DNA of 64,000 nucleotides from Ensifer sp. LC11 (GCF_001695835.1 NZ_MBSO01000009.1:62001-126000), one strand, 5' to 3'; counted from the first letter of the stretch, positions 44,850-54,070 are shown. The notes: generated from the sequence alone by a model not told the origin. A program made the numbers and translations.

Positions 44850-45635
44850 TCAGAGCCCCAGCCAGATCCTCAGCGGATGGGTCGGGTCGGCAAGCAGTCG
44901 GGCTGCAAGCGCGATCGAGACGATGACGAGCAGCGGCTTGATGATCTTGGCGCCCTTGGCCATGGCGTAGCGCGAGCCGACCTGTGCGCCCAGGAACTGG
45001 GCAAATCCCATCATCAGGCCGACCTTCCAGAGGATGGCGCCGAAGAAGAGGAAGACGGCGAAGGCGCCGATGTTGGAGCCGAAGTTCAGGAACTTTGTAT
45101 GCGCGGTCGCCTTCAAGACGCCGAAGCCCGCGAGTGTGACGAAGCCGAGCATGAAGAAGGAACCGGTGCCGGGGCCGAAGACGCCGTCATAGAAACCGAT
45201 CAGCGGCACCAGGGTGAGAGTGAAGACGAAAGGGGTAACGCGGCGGTGCTGGTCGACGTCGCCCATGTTCGGCTTCAGCCCGAAATAGATCGCGATGGCG
45301 ATCAGCAGGAAGGGCAGGACCGCCTTCAAAACGTCGCCGGGAACAACGGTCGCGAGCAGCGCGCCCAAGATGGAACCCGCCGCCGACATTAGCGCCATCG
45401 GCAATTGCTCTTTCAGGTTCACATGCCCACGCCTGGCATAGGAAAGGCTTGCCGAGCCGGAGCCGAAGAGTGCCTGCAGCTTGTTGGTGCCGAGCGTCTG
45501 CAGCGGCGGGATGCCGGCGATCAGCATGGCGGGAATGGTGATCATGCCGCCACCACCGGCAATCGAATCGATGAAGCCGGCAATGAAGGCGGCCACGAAC
45601 AGGAAGACGAGCAGGTGGAAAGCGAGATCTTGCAC
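44850..45635 (-). CDS. TauE/SafE family permease
   Basis: A 261-residue inner-membrane protein with about eight hydrophobic segments, starting LAFHLLVFLFVAAFIAGFIDSIAGGGGMITIPAMLIAGIPPLQTLGTNKL, the most typical TauE/SafE N-terminus (FID..AGGGG.I..P). The second half repeats the pattern with GFYDGVFGPGTGSFFMLGFV. It is the commoner paralogue relative to the one at 8834. Its usual role is export of sulfite, sulfonate or similar anions; no sulfur genes are adjacent. A long leader separates it from cobE on the other strand. Confidence 0.9.
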   Translation of the reverse strand: MQDLAFHLLVFLFVAAFIAGFIDSIAGGGGMITIPAMLIAGIPPLQTLGTNKLQALFGSGSASLSYARRGHVNLKEQLPMALMSAAGSILGALLATVVPGDVLKAVLPFLLIAIAIYFGLKPNMGDVDQHRRVTPFVFTLTLVPLIGFYDGVFGPGTGSFFMLGFVTLAGFGVLKATAHTKFLNFGSNIGAFAVFLFFGAILWKVGLMMGFAQFLGAQVGSRYAMAKGAKIIKPLLVIVSIALAARLLADPTHPLRIWLGL

Positions 45636-46086
45636 GGAGGGGACTCGGGGGATGACGGGAATGAGGCGGGCGTTTACGCCTTGTGTCAGAGCGTGAGGCG
45701 AAATGCAAAGGCTTCCGTCCGGTGACGCCTTCTGCGCTCGCGAAGGAGGGTTTAATCTCTCGAAGAATCAGCGACTTCTCGTGAGTCGCTGCAAATCCGG
45801 TTGGCGGTCGGGCGATCGTCGCTGTTCCCGTTTTTTACTGGCGCGAGCAGAGCCGTGATCGTCCCCAAACGCGACATCGTCATGGCGCAATCCGGTTTGA
45901 CCGGCTCTGCCGGCTCCGGTAAAAATGACGAATATGCGACGGCGTCCGTTTCGGCGGACTGAAAGAGCGTCCGGTGCGGCCGACCCAGTCAGGGGGCCCT
46001 CAACCGGTGCTGTCCAGATCGGCCCAGGAACGCTTTGTTCCGGCCGGCGCTTCGTTAAGGAAAACCGACGAAGGGAGCCGGCCACC
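45636..46086. other. Leader region upstream of cobE
   Basis: No supported gene. It includes the hairpin CAGCGACT-N7-AGTCGCTG (45769-45791). I looked for cobalamin-riboswitch elements (B12 box AGCCAGGAGACCTGCC, CCCGCAACTGT) and see none, so the second cob block appears not to be under the same kind of control. Confidence 0.5.
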
Positions 46087-46554
46087 GTGCCATCGGTCAA
46101 GGGGTCAAAGCAATTCCAGCAAACGTGCGAAGCGGCCCTTGTACTGGGGCTCGGTTGCGAGCGTGGCACGCTGCCTGAGGACATGATTGCGCTCGCCAAG
46201 CGCGCCTTGGCTGACGCTGGCGCCAGTGCTCACGACCTGCGACTGGTCGCCTCGCTCGATGCCCGCGCCGAAGAGCCGGCCATCCTTGCCGCCGCCCGAC
46301 ATTTCTCCGTTCCCGCCGTGTTTTACGATGCGGCCACGCTCGAGGCTGAGGCTTCCCGGCTGGTAAATCCCTCCGAGATCGTCTTTGCCTATACGGGTTG
46401 CCATGGTGTTGCCGAAGGTGCGGCCCTCGTCGGTGCCGGCCGCGACGCCGTGCTGATCGTGCCGAAAATCACCTCGGCGCAGGCAACGGCGGCGATTGCC
46501 GGCCCGGCGCTGGCCGGTGCGCAGCGGCACAGTACAGAAGCGGAGCGCCGCTGA
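46087..46554 (+). CDS. cobE: Cobalamin biosynthesis protein CobE
   Basis: A 155-residue protein related to the C-terminal domain of CbiG. It begins at GTG 46087 (VPSVKGSKQFQQTCEAALVLGLGCERGTLPEDMIALAKRAL...), preceded by GGGAGCC; VLGLGCERG is the family's signature loop. The length agrees with P. denitrificans CobE. Its precise role in the aerobic pathway is not firmly settled; a part in hydrogenobyrinic-acid synthesis or precorrin binding has been proposed. Frames upstream of the GTG code for non-homologous Arg-rich residues. It precedes cobA by 128 bp. Confidence 0.88.
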   Translation: MPSVKGSKQFQQTCEAALVLGLGCERGTLPEDMIALAKRALADAGASAHDLRLVASLDARAEEPAILAAARHFSVPAVFYDAATLEAEASRLVNPSEIVFAYTGCHGVAEGAALVGAGRDAVLIVPKITSAQATAAIAGPALAGAQRHSTEAERR

Positions 46555-46682
46555 TGTGTGCTTATGTTGTTGAATTGAATCAATCTTTTGCCCGGCTTTC
46601 CTCGCATGTGGAATCCGGTCTTTCGCAAAACGTAACAACAGGCATCACGAGACGGTGCCGGTGTTCAGATGAGGCAGCACGC

Positions 46683-47525
46683 ATGACCGACGACTTTTTT
46701 GCCGGATTACCGGCGCTTGAGAAAGGTGCGGTCTGGCTGGTCGGCGCCGGGCCCGGTGATCCCGGCCTTCTGACGCTGCACGCGGCCAATGCGCTGCGCC
46801 AGGCGGATGTGATCGTGCACGACGCGCTGGTCAACGAGGATTGTCTCAAGCTTGCGCGGCCAGGCGCTGTTTTCGAGTTCGCGGGCAAACGCGGCGGCAA
46901 GCCGTCGCCGAAGCAGCGCGACATCTCGCTCCGGCTGGTGGAACTGGCGCGCGCCGGCAACCGCGTGCTGCGGCTGAAGGGCGGCGACCCCTTCGTCTTC
47001 GGCCGCGGCGGCGAGGAGGCGCTGACGCTGGTCGAGCACCAGGTGCCCTTCCGCATCGTGCCCGGCATCACCGCCGGCATCGGCGGGCTTGCCTATGCCG
47101 GCATTCCGGTGACGCACCGCGAGGTCAATCACGCGGTCACCTTCCTCACCGGCCACGATTCCTCGGGTCTCGTTCCCGACCGGATCAACTGGCAGGGGAT
47201 TGCCAGCGGCTCGCCCGTGATCGTCATGTACATGGCGATGAAACATATCGGCGCGATCACCGCCAATCTCATTGCGGGGGGCCGTTCGCCGGACGAGCCG
47301 GTCGCCTTCGTCTGCAATGCGGCGACGGCGAACCAGACGGTGCTGGAAACGACGCTGTCGCGCGCCGAAGCCGATGTCGAGGCCGCCGGGCTCGAACCGC
47401 CGGCGATCGTCGTCGTCGGCGAGGTGGTGCGGCTTCGCGCAGCGCTCGACTGGATCGGCGCGCTCGATGGGCGAAAGCTTGCTGCCGACCCCTTCGCCAA
47501 TCGCATTCTCAGGAACCCGGCATGA
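46683..47525 (+). CDS. cobA: Uroporphyrinogen-III C-methyltransferase
   Basis: A 280-residue SAM methyltransferase that methylates uroporphyrinogen III at C2 and C7, giving precorrin-2, the entry to cobalamin (and siroheme) synthesis. It has VWLVGAGPGDPGLLTLHAANAL, GKRGGKPSPKQRDISLRLVELARAG, LRLKGGDPFVFGRGGEE and GITAGIGGLAYAGIPVTHR, all hallmarks of SUMT. The length is exactly that of the P. denitrificans enzyme. The start was placed at MTDDFFAGLP. Its stop codon overlaps the cobB start (ATGA), so the two are translationally coupled. Confidence 0.96.
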   Translation: MTDDFFAGLPALEKGAVWLVGAGPGDPGLLTLHAANALRQADVIVHDALVNEDCLKLARPGAVFEFAGKRGGKPSPKQRDISLRLVELARAGNRVLRLKGGDPFVFGRGGEEALTLVEHQVPFRIVPGITAGIGGLAYAGIPVTHREVNHAVTFLTGHDSSGLVPDRINWQGIASGSPVIVMYMAMKHIGAITANLIAGGRSPDEPVAFVCNAATANQTVLETTLSRAEADVEAAGLEPPAIVVVGEVVRLRAALDWIGALDGRKLAADPFANRILRNPA

Positions 47526-48826
47526 GCGGAATGCTGATCGCAGCACCTTCGTCGGGCTCCGGCAAGACGACGGTCACGCTCGGGCTGATGCGGGCGCTGA
47601 GGAAGCGCGGTGTCGCGCTTGCGCCGGGCAAGGCGGGTCCTGACTATATCGATCCCGCCTTCCATGCGGCTGCGACCGGCGAACCCTGCTTCAACTTCGA
47701 TCCCTGGGCGATGCGGCCCGAACTCCTGCGCGCGAACGCCTCGCATGCGGCTGCCGGTGGTCGTACGCTGATCGTCGAGGCGATGATGGGGCTGCATGAC
47801 GGGGCGGCTGACGGTACCGGCGCGCCGGCTGATCTTGCCGCAGCGCTGAACCTTGCCGTCATTCTCGTCGTCGATTGCGCCCGTTTGTCCCATTCGGTGG
47901 CAGCGATGGTGCGCGGTTATGCGGATCACCGCGACGACATCCGCGTCGTCGGCGTCGTCCTCAACAAGGTCGGCAGCGACCGGCATGAGAAGATGCTGAG
48001 GGATGCGCTTGATCGGGTGCGGATGCCGGTTTTCGGCGTGCTCAGGCAAGACAGCGCGCTCGCCTTGCCGGAGCGCCATCTCGGCCTCGTGCAGGCGGGC
48101 GAACACGGCGCGCTCGAAGTGTTCATCGAGGCCGCGGCTCAGCGGGTCGAGGCCGCTTGCGATCTCGACGCGATCCGTCGGGCGGCAACAATCTTCCGCG
48201 AAGACCCGGCTCCGGCGCATGTCGAACGGCTGCAGCCGCTCGGCCAGCGCATTGCCGTGGCACGCGATATCGCCTTTGCCTTCAGCTATGAGCACCTGCT
48301 GTTCGGCTGGCGTGGGCGCGGGGCCGAGATCTCGTTCTTCTCGCCGTTGGCGGATGAGGCGCCCGATCCGGCGGCCGATGCCATCTATCTGCCGGGCGGC
48401 TATCCGGAGCTGCATGCCGGGCGACTGAGCACCGCTTCGACCTTCCGCACCAGCCTGCATTCAGCAGCCGAACGCGGCGCCCGGATCTTCGGCGAATGCG
48501 GCGGCTACATGGTGCTTGGCGAAGGGCTTGTCGCCGCTGATGGAGCGCGCTACGAGATGCTCGGCCTGCTGCCGCTGGTAACCAGTTTTGCCGAGCGCAG
48601 GCGGCACCTCGGCTATCGCCGCGTCGTGCCTGTCGACAACGCCTTTTTCGATGGACCCATGACGGCGCACGAATTCCACTATGCGACCATCGTCGCCGAA
48701 GGTGCTGCCGATCGGCTGTTTTCGGTGAGCGACGCCGCCGGTGACGACCTTGGCCATGCGGGCCTGAGATGCGGCAATGTTGCCGGTTCCTTCATGCACC
48801 TCATCGACCTGGCGACGCGATCATGA
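47522..48826 (+). CDS. cobB: Hydrogenobyrinic acid a,c-diamide synthase (glutamine-hydrolysing)
   Basis: A 434-residue amidotransferase that amidates the a and c side chains of hydrogenobyrinic acid, using ATP and glutamine. The N-terminal P-loop APSSGSGKTTVTLGLMRALR and KAGPDYIDPAFH motif bind ATP; VEAMMGLHDG follows. The C-terminal glutaminase domain has the nucleophile Cys in IFGECGGYMVLG and the C-terminal His region NVAGSFMHLIDL. The length matches the P. denitrificans enzyme. It overlaps cobA at the 5' end and cobC at the 3' end by 4 bp each, a tightly coupled operon. Confidence 0.96.
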   Translation: MSGMLIAAPSSGSGKTTVTLGLMRALRKRGVALAPGKAGPDYIDPAFHAAATGEPCFNFDPWAMRPELLRANASHAAAGGRTLIVEAMMGLHDGAADGTGAPADLAAALNLAVILVVDCARLSHSVAAMVRGYADHRDDIRVVGVVLNKVGSDRHEKMLRDALDRVRMPVFGVLRQDSALALPERHLGLVQAGEHGALEVFIEAAAQRVEAACDLDAIRRAATIFREDPAPAHVERLQPLGQRIAVARDIAFAFSYEHLLFGWRGRGAEISFFSPLADEAPDPAADAIYLPGGYPELHAGRLSTASTFRTSLHSAAERGARIFGECGGYMVLGEGLVAADGARYEMLGLLPLVTSFAERRRHLGYRRVVPVDNAFFDGPMTAHEFHYATIVAEGAADRLFSVSDAAGDDLGHAGLRCGNVAGSFMHLIDLATRS

Positions 48827-49848
48827 GCGTACCGATCGTTCATGGTGGCGGCATCACCGAGGCCGCTGCCCGCTACGGCGGGCGTCTCGAAGACTGGCTC
48901 GATCTGTCGACCGGCATCAACCCGTGCCCGGTCGCCTTGCCCGAAGTGCCCGAGCGTGCCTGGCACCGGCTGCCCGACCGTCAGACGGTGGACGATGCGC
49001 GACTGGCAGCCTCGCAATATTACCGCACGAATGGCGCACTGCCTTTGCCGGTGCCCGGCACCCAATCGGCAATCCAGCTGCTGCCGCGGCTCGTGCAGTT
49101 CCACCAAGGCGGTGTGGCCCAGACCGGCAGCCGCGTTGCGGTCTTTGGGCCGACCTATGGCGAATATGCGCGCGTGCTTTCTGCAGCGGGTCTTGCAGTC
49201 GACCGGATCGGCGATGCCAGTGCGCTCACCGCCGAGCACGGCTTGGCGATCGTGGTCAATCCCAACAACCCGACGGGCCGCGCCTTTGCGCCTGCGGACA
49301 TTCTCGCGATGGCCGCGAGGCTGAAGGCTCAAGGCGGGTTGCTGCTCGTGGACGAGGCCTTTGGCGACCTTGAGCCGGCGTTGAGTGTCGCCGGCCATGT
49401 ACGCGGTGAGGGCAACCTCGTCGTCTTCCGTTCCTTCGGCAAGTTCTTCGGGCTCGCCGGTCTGCGTCTCGGTTTCGTCGTCGCGCCGGAGCCGATGTTG
49501 GCCGCATTTGCCGACTGGCTCGGCCCCTGGGCCGTATCCGGCCCGGCGCTGACGATTTCGACGGCGCTCATGCAGGGCGACACGAAGGCGATAGCGGCGG
49601 GCATCTTGGAACGGCGCGCCGGCCTCGATGCGGTGCTCGATGGGGCAGGGATAGCCCGGATCGGCGGCACAGGGCTCTTCGTGCTCATCGAGCATCCGCG
49701 GGCGGCACGGCTGCACGAAAAGCTGTGCGAAGCGTATATTCTGACGCGCAGGTTCGACTATGCGCCGACGTGGCTTCGGATCGGGCTTGCGCCGGATAGG
49801 GCAGGCGACCGGCGGCTGGCGGATGCTCTGGCCCGCATGGAGTGTTGA
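48823..49848 (+). CDS. cobC: CobC, threonine-phosphate decarboxylase-like PLP enzyme
   Basis: A 341-residue fold-type I PLP protein. It is related to histidinol-phosphate aminotransferase and to CobD of Salmonella, which decarboxylates L-threonine-O-3-phosphate to (R)-1-amino-2-propanol phosphate, the linker of the nucleotide loop. The substrate loop NPNNPTGR is at 146-153, LLVDEAFGD at 174-182, and Lys207 in FRSFGKFFGLAGLRLGF is the PLP lysine. It follows cobB with a 4-bp overlap and is immediately followed by cobD (stop abuts the GTG start). In P. denitrificans CobC and CobD together convert adenosylcobyric acid to cobinamide. Confidence 0.95.
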   Translation: MSVPIVHGGGITEAAARYGGRLEDWLDLSTGINPCPVALPEVPERAWHRLPDRQTVDDARLAASQYYRTNGALPLPVPGTQSAIQLLPRLVQFHQGGVAQTGSRVAVFGPTYGEYARVLSAAGLAVDRIGDASALTAEHGLAIVVNPNNPTGRAFAPADILAMAARLKAQGGLLLVDEAFGDLEPALSVAGHVRGEGNLVVFRSFGKFFGLAGLRLGFVVAPEPMLAAFADWLGPWAVSGPALTISTALMQGDTKAIAAGILERRAGLDAVLDGAGIARIGGTGLFVLIEHPRAARLHEKLCEAYILTRRFDYAPTWLRIGLAPDRAGDRRLADALARMEC

Positions 49849-50820
49849 GTGTCGGAGACCATCCTTCTCATCCTCGCGCTGGCGCTGGTGATCGACCGCA
49901 TCGTCGGCGATCCGGATTGGCTGTGGGCGCGCATGCCCCATCCCGTGGTGTTCTTTGGCAAGGCGATCGGCTTTCTCGACACGCGGCTGAACCGGGAAGG
50001 CCTGGAGGCTGCCGCACTCAAGCTTCGTGGCGTCATAACGATCGTTCTGCTGCTGGCCTTGAGCGCCTGGCTCGGTCTCATCCTGCATCGCCTCCTTGCG
50101 GGCTTTGGCCCGGTCGGCTTTCTGCTGGAGGCGGTGCTCGTTGCCGTCTTTCTGGCGCAGAAGAGCCTTGCCGATCACGTGGGTCGCGTCGCCGAAGGCT
50201 TGCGCCGTGGCGGCCTTGAAGGCGGACGCGCCGCGGTCTCGATGATCGTTGGCCGCGATCCGAAGACGCTCGACGAGCCGGCGGTCTGCCGCGCGGCGAT
50301 CGAAAGCCTCGCCGAGAATTTTTCCGACGGCGTCGTGGCTCCAGCCTTCTGGTACGCTGTTTTCGGTCTCCCGGGCCTTTTTGCCTACAAGATGCTGAAC
50401 ACGGCCGATTCGATGATCGGCCACAAGTCGCCGAAGTATCTGCAATTCGGCTGGGCCTCGGCCCGGCTCGACGATCTCGCCAACCTGCCGGCAGCAAGGC
50501 TTTCGATTCTGTTGATCGCCGCCGGGGCGCTTTTTCACCGTGGCGCGGGCGCCGCAAAGGACGCGCTGACGGTTGCGCTGCGTGACCACGGCCTGCACCG
50601 CTCGCCGAATTCAGGCTGGCCGGAAGCGGCCATGGCCGGCGCGCTCGACCTGCAGCTTGCCGGCCCGCGCATCTATGGCGGCGTCAAGGTCAGCGAGCCG
50701 ATGATCAACGGTCCGGGTCGCGCGGTGGCGACCAGCGAAGACATCGATGCGGGGATTGCTGTATTTTATGGCGCCTGCACGGTGATGACGCTTGCCGTTG
50801 TTGTCGTCGCAATGATTTGA
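49849..50820 (+). CDS. cobD: Adenosylcobinamide-phosphate synthase
   Basis: A 323-residue integral membrane protein that attaches the aminopropanol linker to adenosylcobyric acid. It starts with GTG directly after the cobC stop. CobD/CbiB features: LILALALVIDRIVGDPDWLWARMPHPVVFFG, GRDPKTLDEPAVCRAAIESLAENFSDGVVAPAFWYAVFGLPG, YKMLNTADSMIGHKSPKY and GWPEAAMAGALDLQLAGPRIYGG. Five to six membrane helices are seen. It ends the cobEABCD block; no terminator is evident before the next gene. Confidence 0.97.
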   Translation: MSETILLILALALVIDRIVGDPDWLWARMPHPVVFFGKAIGFLDTRLNREGLEAAALKLRGVITIVLLLALSAWLGLILHRLLAGFGPVGFLLEAVLVAVFLAQKSLADHVGRVAEGLRRGGLEGGRAAVSMIVGRDPKTLDEPAVCRAAIESLAENFSDGVVAPAFWYAVFGLPGLFAYKMLNTADSMIGHKSPKYLQFGWASARLDDLANLPAARLSILLIAAGALFHRGAGAAKDALTVALRDHGLHRSPNSGWPEAAMAGALDLQLAGPRIYGGVKVSEPMINGPGRAVATSEDIDAGIAVFYGACTVMTLAVVVVAMI

Positions 50821-50969
50821 TCGCAGAAAGCCTTCCAGTCCTCGCGAAATTGACCTTCGCATTAAGACTTTGCTTTCCATATGTATTAAGATCGTATCAT
50901 ATTCGACCAGTTATTCTCTTGGGACGTCTGGTTCCACCGGTAAGTGTTCGTTTTCCCGGAGAGAGAAGC

Positions 50970-51398
50970 ATGCGGAAGGCATTGTTGACTGCGTTTATTG
51001 CCGCTCTGATGCAGTTCCCCGTTCAGCCTCTGAGCGCCGCCAATCTCATTGCCGATATCAGCCTGTCCTCGCAGACCATGACCGTCCGGCAGAACGGCAT
51101 CATCATGTATCGCTGGAAGGTGTCCACCGCCCGCAGGGGTTATGTCACGCCGCGCGGCAGCTGGAGCGCCAAATGGCTCTCGCGCTATCATCGCTCGCGC
51201 AAGTACGACGATGCGCCCATGCCCTATGCGGTGTTCTTCAACGGCGGCTACGCCATCCACGCCACCTACGACATCAAGCGGCTCGGTCGCCCCGCATCCC
51301 ACGGCTGCGTGCGGCTGCACCCGAACAATGCCGCGGAGTTCTTCGCGCTCACGCGCCAGCATGGGCTGAAGAACACGCGCATCGTCATCGCACGCTGA
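50970..51398 (+). CDS. L,D-transpeptidase (YkuD domain)
   Basis: A 142-residue exported protein with a signal peptide (residues 1-24, MRKALLTAFIAALMQFPVQPLSAA) and little more than a YkuD catalytic domain: STARRGYVTPRGSWSA, YAIHATYDIKRLGRPASHGCVRLHP, with the nucleophile Cys113 and His111 in the HGCVRL motif. Such enzymes form 3-3 crosslinks in peptidoglycan or link outer-membrane proteins to it. A GGAGAGAGAAGC ribosome site precedes the ATG; a longer upstream frame starting at 50817 lacks a signal peptide at its beginning. It follows cobD but is not obviously in the operon. Confidence 0.92.
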   Translation: MRKALLTAFIAALMQFPVQPLSAANLIADISLSSQTMTVRQNGIIMYRWKVSTARRGYVTPRGSWSAKWLSRYHRSRKYDDAPMPYAVFFNGGYAIHATYDIKRLGRPASHGCVRLHPNNAAEFFALTRQHGLKNTRIVIAR

Positions 51399-51429
51399 CG
51401 GATCGATATTGTCTTCCAGCTCGCGTCTG

Positions 51430-51625
51430 CCCCTCATCCCCCTGCCGGGACCTTCTCCCCGCCTGCGGGGAGAAGGGACGTTTTGGCACGCGTTTGCGGC
51501 TAACCGACCGTCTCATTCCCTTGCACCACAACGCCGCCGCAGGTGACGATGCTGCAGCCGTCCTCGTTCCATCTCCCCGGGCGCGGGGAGAGGGTTAGTC
51601 CTCGGGTTAAGCCCGAGGAGAGGGG
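51430..51625. repeat. Two-armed intergenic palindromic repeat (family A, copy 3, inverted order)
   Basis: The left arm CCCCTCATCCCCCTGCCGGG plus CCTTCTCCCCG...GGGGAGAAGG; the right arm is ATCTCCCCGGGCGCGGGGAG...TAGTCCTCGGGTTAAGCCC ending GAGAGGGG. It is the reverse complement of the order at 1278-1475. It lies in the 281-bp gap between the L,D-transpeptidase and fnrN genes. Confidence 0.85.
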
Positions 51626-51679
51626 CAATTCTGTGGAGAAACTTGGTGCGGCGGACGCTCCGCGAGACCTAAACGCCGC

Positions 51680-52417
51680 TCAATCAATCCCGGCCACATG
51701 CATCAGCCGGTCGAGGCTCGGCACGTTGACGTGGCGGCTGTTTTCGATGCGGATGACGTTGTCCTTGCGCAGCTTGGTGATCTGGCGGCTGACGGTCTCG
51801 ATCGTCAGGCCTAGATAATCGGCGATGTCGGCGCGCGACAGCGGCAGGTCGAACTCGTTCGCCGTGCCGTTCTCCGGGTCGATATGGGTGGCGATGATGT
51901 AGAGGAAGCTCGCGACCTTTTCCTGCGCGGTCTTGCGGCCGAGCGTCAGCATCCAGTCGCGCGCCTCGTCAAGCTCCTTCAGCGCTTGTTCGTGCAGCCG
52001 GTGTTCGAGGCCGGGGGCCTCGGCAACCAGCCGGTCGATAACAGTGCGCGGGAAACAACAGATATCCGTGTCGACCGCCGCTTCCGCCGTCAGTGCGCTT
52101 TCGCGTGTAAACGGACGCCCCATGAAATCGGGAGCGAACTGCAAGCCGACGATCTGCTGGCGGCCGTCGGCCAGAACCTTGCTGAGCTTGACGACGCCCT
52201 TGATGATGTTGGCATAGCTCTCGGTCGTCTCGCCCTGGCCGATGACCTCGCGGCCGGGCTCGATGCTGCGGCGGGTCGAATGGCGGCTGAGGTCGAGCAG
52301 CTGATCCGGCGTGAGCGTGCCGCATACGCCGCCATGGCGCGCCTCGCAGGCGGCGCAGACGGTTGGAATGTCCGAATTATGGATATCCTTGCGGCGATGT
52401 TCGTTCACGATCTGCAA
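51680..52417 (-). CDS. fnrN: FnrN, oxygen-sensing CRP/FNR-family regulator
   Basis: A 245-residue FNR-type activator. The N-terminal cluster CAACEARHGGVCG supplies Cys21, Cys24 and Cys32 (numbering from TTG 52417), with Cys120 or Cys121 as fourth ligand, so it can hold an oxygen-labile 4Fe-4S cluster, unlike FixK. The cNMP-like fold, dimer helix (LHEQALKELDEARDWML) and recognition helix (DIADYLGLTIETVSRQITKLRK, with ETVSRQ reading the TTGAT half site) follow. Start is TTG at 52417 or GTG at 52408; no ATG is near. Divergent from hemN, with a perfect anaerobox between them. Confidence 0.93.
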   Translation of the reverse strand: MQIVNEHRRKDIHNSDIPTVCAACEARHGGVCGTLTPDQLLDLSRHSTRRSIEPGREVIGQGETTESYANIIKGVVKLSKVLADGRQQIVGLQFAPDFMGRPFTRESALTAEAAVDTDICCFPRTVIDRLVAEAPGLEHRLHEQALKELDEARDWMLTLGRKTAQEKVASFLYIIATHIDPENGTANEFDLPLSRADIADYLGLTIETVSRQITKLRKDNVIRIENSRHVNVPSLDRLMHVAGID

Positions 52418-52444
52418 TTCTTTCTACCTGCATGTCGTTGCTCT

Positions 52445-52532
52445 TACAGCGCCGCGCGTCTTAATCAGGCGCGCAAAGGTCGCTCAGCACTTTGAAGTGC
52501 TGCATGTTTATCCTTCGAAGGATACATGCAGC
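52445..52532. repeat. Double-hairpin dispersed repeat (family B, copy 2)
   Basis: TACAGCGCCGCGCGTCTTAA...CGCGCAAAGGTCGC followed by CACTTTGAAGTGCTGCATGT and ATCCTTCGAAGGAT, ACATGCAG. It shares the order and most words with 8513-8616, including GCGCAAAGGTCGC and CACTTTGAA. It lies in the fnrN leader, 28 bp upstream of the likely start codon. Confidence 0.85.
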
Positions 52533-52617
52533 AGGATGACCAAAGAGGATGCCGGTCGTTAAATCAAGAGTTGACAGGTGCTAATTCCGAAAGCGCGAAA
52601 CAATGTCTCATGCTGGC

Positions 52618-52668
52618 TTGAGTATTGTCAATTTTAACGTGTTAATTCGGCAACTTGATCAAAATCAA
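52618..52668. promoter_or_regulatory. FNR/FixK boxes in the fnrN-hemN intergenic region
   Basis: TTGATCAAAATCAA at 52655-52668 is a perfect match to the TTGAT-N4-ATCAA anaerobox, 52 bp upstream of the hemN ATG. TTGAGTATTGTCAA at 52618-52631 keeps the TTGA/TCAA half sites but has a mismatch inside one, and may be a weaker autoregulatory site for fnrN. Confidence 0.85.
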
Positions 52669-52720
52669 AGGCGTCTTCGTCTGTCCGTCCTATGTCATCC
52701 GCAAGACAGCGGAGAGACCG

Positions 52721-54070
52721 ATGGAAGACGCGCTCATTCTCAAGCATGCGGCGCCCGTGCCGCGCTACACCAGCTACCCGACCGCCCCGCATTTTTCCGA
52801 GGCGGTCGGGCCGGGCGACTATGAAAACTGGCTCGGCGCGATCGGCCCTGATGAGGCGATCTCGCTTTATGCCCATGTGCCCTATTGCGACCGGCTCTGT
52901 TGGTTCTGTGCCTGCCACACCAAGCAGACGCTGCGTTACGATCCGGTGGCAACATACCTCAAGGGCCTGCACCGCGAGGTTGCAGAAATCGGCAGCCGGG
53001 TGAACCGCGCGGCCAAGGTGACGGCGCTGCATTTCGGTGGCGGTTCGCCGACGCTCGTCAGGCCCGACGATATGATCGCGCTGAAGCGCACACTTACCGA
53101 TCACTTCACGTTTGCGTCCGATTGCGAGATCAGCGTCGAGATGGACCCGAACGATCTCGACGAGGCGCGTCACGATGCGCTGGCGGCGATCGGCATGACG
53201 CGGGCAAGCTTCGGCGTCCAGGACTTCGATCCGGTGGTGCAGAAGGCGATCAACCGCATCCAGACCTTTGAGCAGACGCGTGGCGCGATCGAGGCGGCAC
53301 GGGCGAGGGGCGTGCGTTCGGTCAATTGCGACGTGCTCTATGGGCTGCCCTATCAGAGCCTTGCGTCACTGGAGTGCACGATGGAGGCGGTGCTGACGCT
53401 CGATCCCGATCGGGTCGCACTCTTCGGCTATGCGCATGTGCCGTGGATGAAGACGCATCAGAAGATGATCCCGGACGAAAGCCTTCCCGGCATCGTCGAG
53501 CGCTTCGCCCAGATGACGCGGGCGGCCGAGATGCTGGTCGCGGCCGGCTACGAGGCCATCGGCATCGATCATTTCGCCAAGCCGGGTGACAGCCTGGCGC
53601 GGGCCAGTCGGGAAGGGCGGCTGCGCCGCAATTTCCAGGGCTATACGGATGATGCGGCCGAGACGCTGATCGGGCTTGGCGCTTCGGCGATCGGCCAGTT
53701 CCGTCAGGGCTATGTGCAAAACATGCCGGCGACGGGCGAATATCTGCGCCATGTGGAGGGTGCCGGGATCGCGGCGGTTCGCGGTTACCGCTTCACGCCG
53801 GACGACCGGATGAGAGCAAAAGTGATCGCCGATATCATGTGCGGTTTCGCGTTCTCTTTTGACGCGATCGAGCAGGCTTTTCCCGGGCAGGCGGGTGCTG
53901 TCATTGAGGAGGCGCGGCTCTTTCGGGCGCGCGATGGCGATCACCTGACGACGATCGAGAACGGGATTTTCCGGCTTACGGAGGGCGGGCGGCCCTTTGC
54001 CCGGTCCGTAGCGTCAGCTTTCGACGCCTATCTCGGCAATGGCCGCGGGCGGCATTCGTTGGCGGTCTGA
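52721..54070 (+). CDS. hemN: Oxygen-independent coproporphyrinogen III oxidase
   Basis: A 449-residue radical-SAM enzyme converting coproporphyrinogen III to protoporphyrinogen IX without oxygen. The Fe-S motif CDRLCWFCAC gives Cys56, Cys60 and Cys63 (CX3CX2C), with the extra Cys65 typical of HemN. FGGGSPT and SVEMDPNDL blocks bind SAM, and FGVQDFDPVVQKAINRIQ follows. A GGAGAG ribosome site precedes the ATG. The perfect anaerobox upstream, and divergent fnrN, indicate induction at low oxygen. A preceding in-frame TTG at 52655 lies within the anaerobox and is not a plausible start. Confidence 0.96.
   Translation: MEDALILKHAAPVPRYTSYPTAPHFSEAVGPGDYENWLGAIGPDEAISLYAHVPYCDRLCWFCACHTKQTLRYDPVATYLKGLHREVAEIGSRVNRAAKVTALHFGGGSPTLVRPDDMIALKRTLTDHFTFASDCEISVEMDPNDLDEARHDALAAIGMTRASFGVQDFDPVVQKAINRIQTFEQTRGAIEAARARGVRSVNCDVLYGLPYQSLASLECTMEAVLTLDPDRVALFGYAHVPWMKTHQKMIPDESLPGIVERFAQMTRAAEMLVAAGYEAIGIDHFAKPGDSLARASREGRLRRNFQGYTDDAAETLIGLGASAIGQFRQGYVQNMPATGEYLRHVEGAGIAAVRGYRFTPDDRMRAKVIADIMCGFAFSFDAIEQAFPGQAGAVIEEARLFRARDGDHLTTIENGIFRLTEGGRPFARSVASAFDAYLGNGRGRHSLAV

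Noticed and set aside
45636-46086. Second cobalamin riboswitch upstream of cobE
   Set aside because: No B12 box or CCCGCAACTGT-like core is visible; only an isolated hairpin is present.
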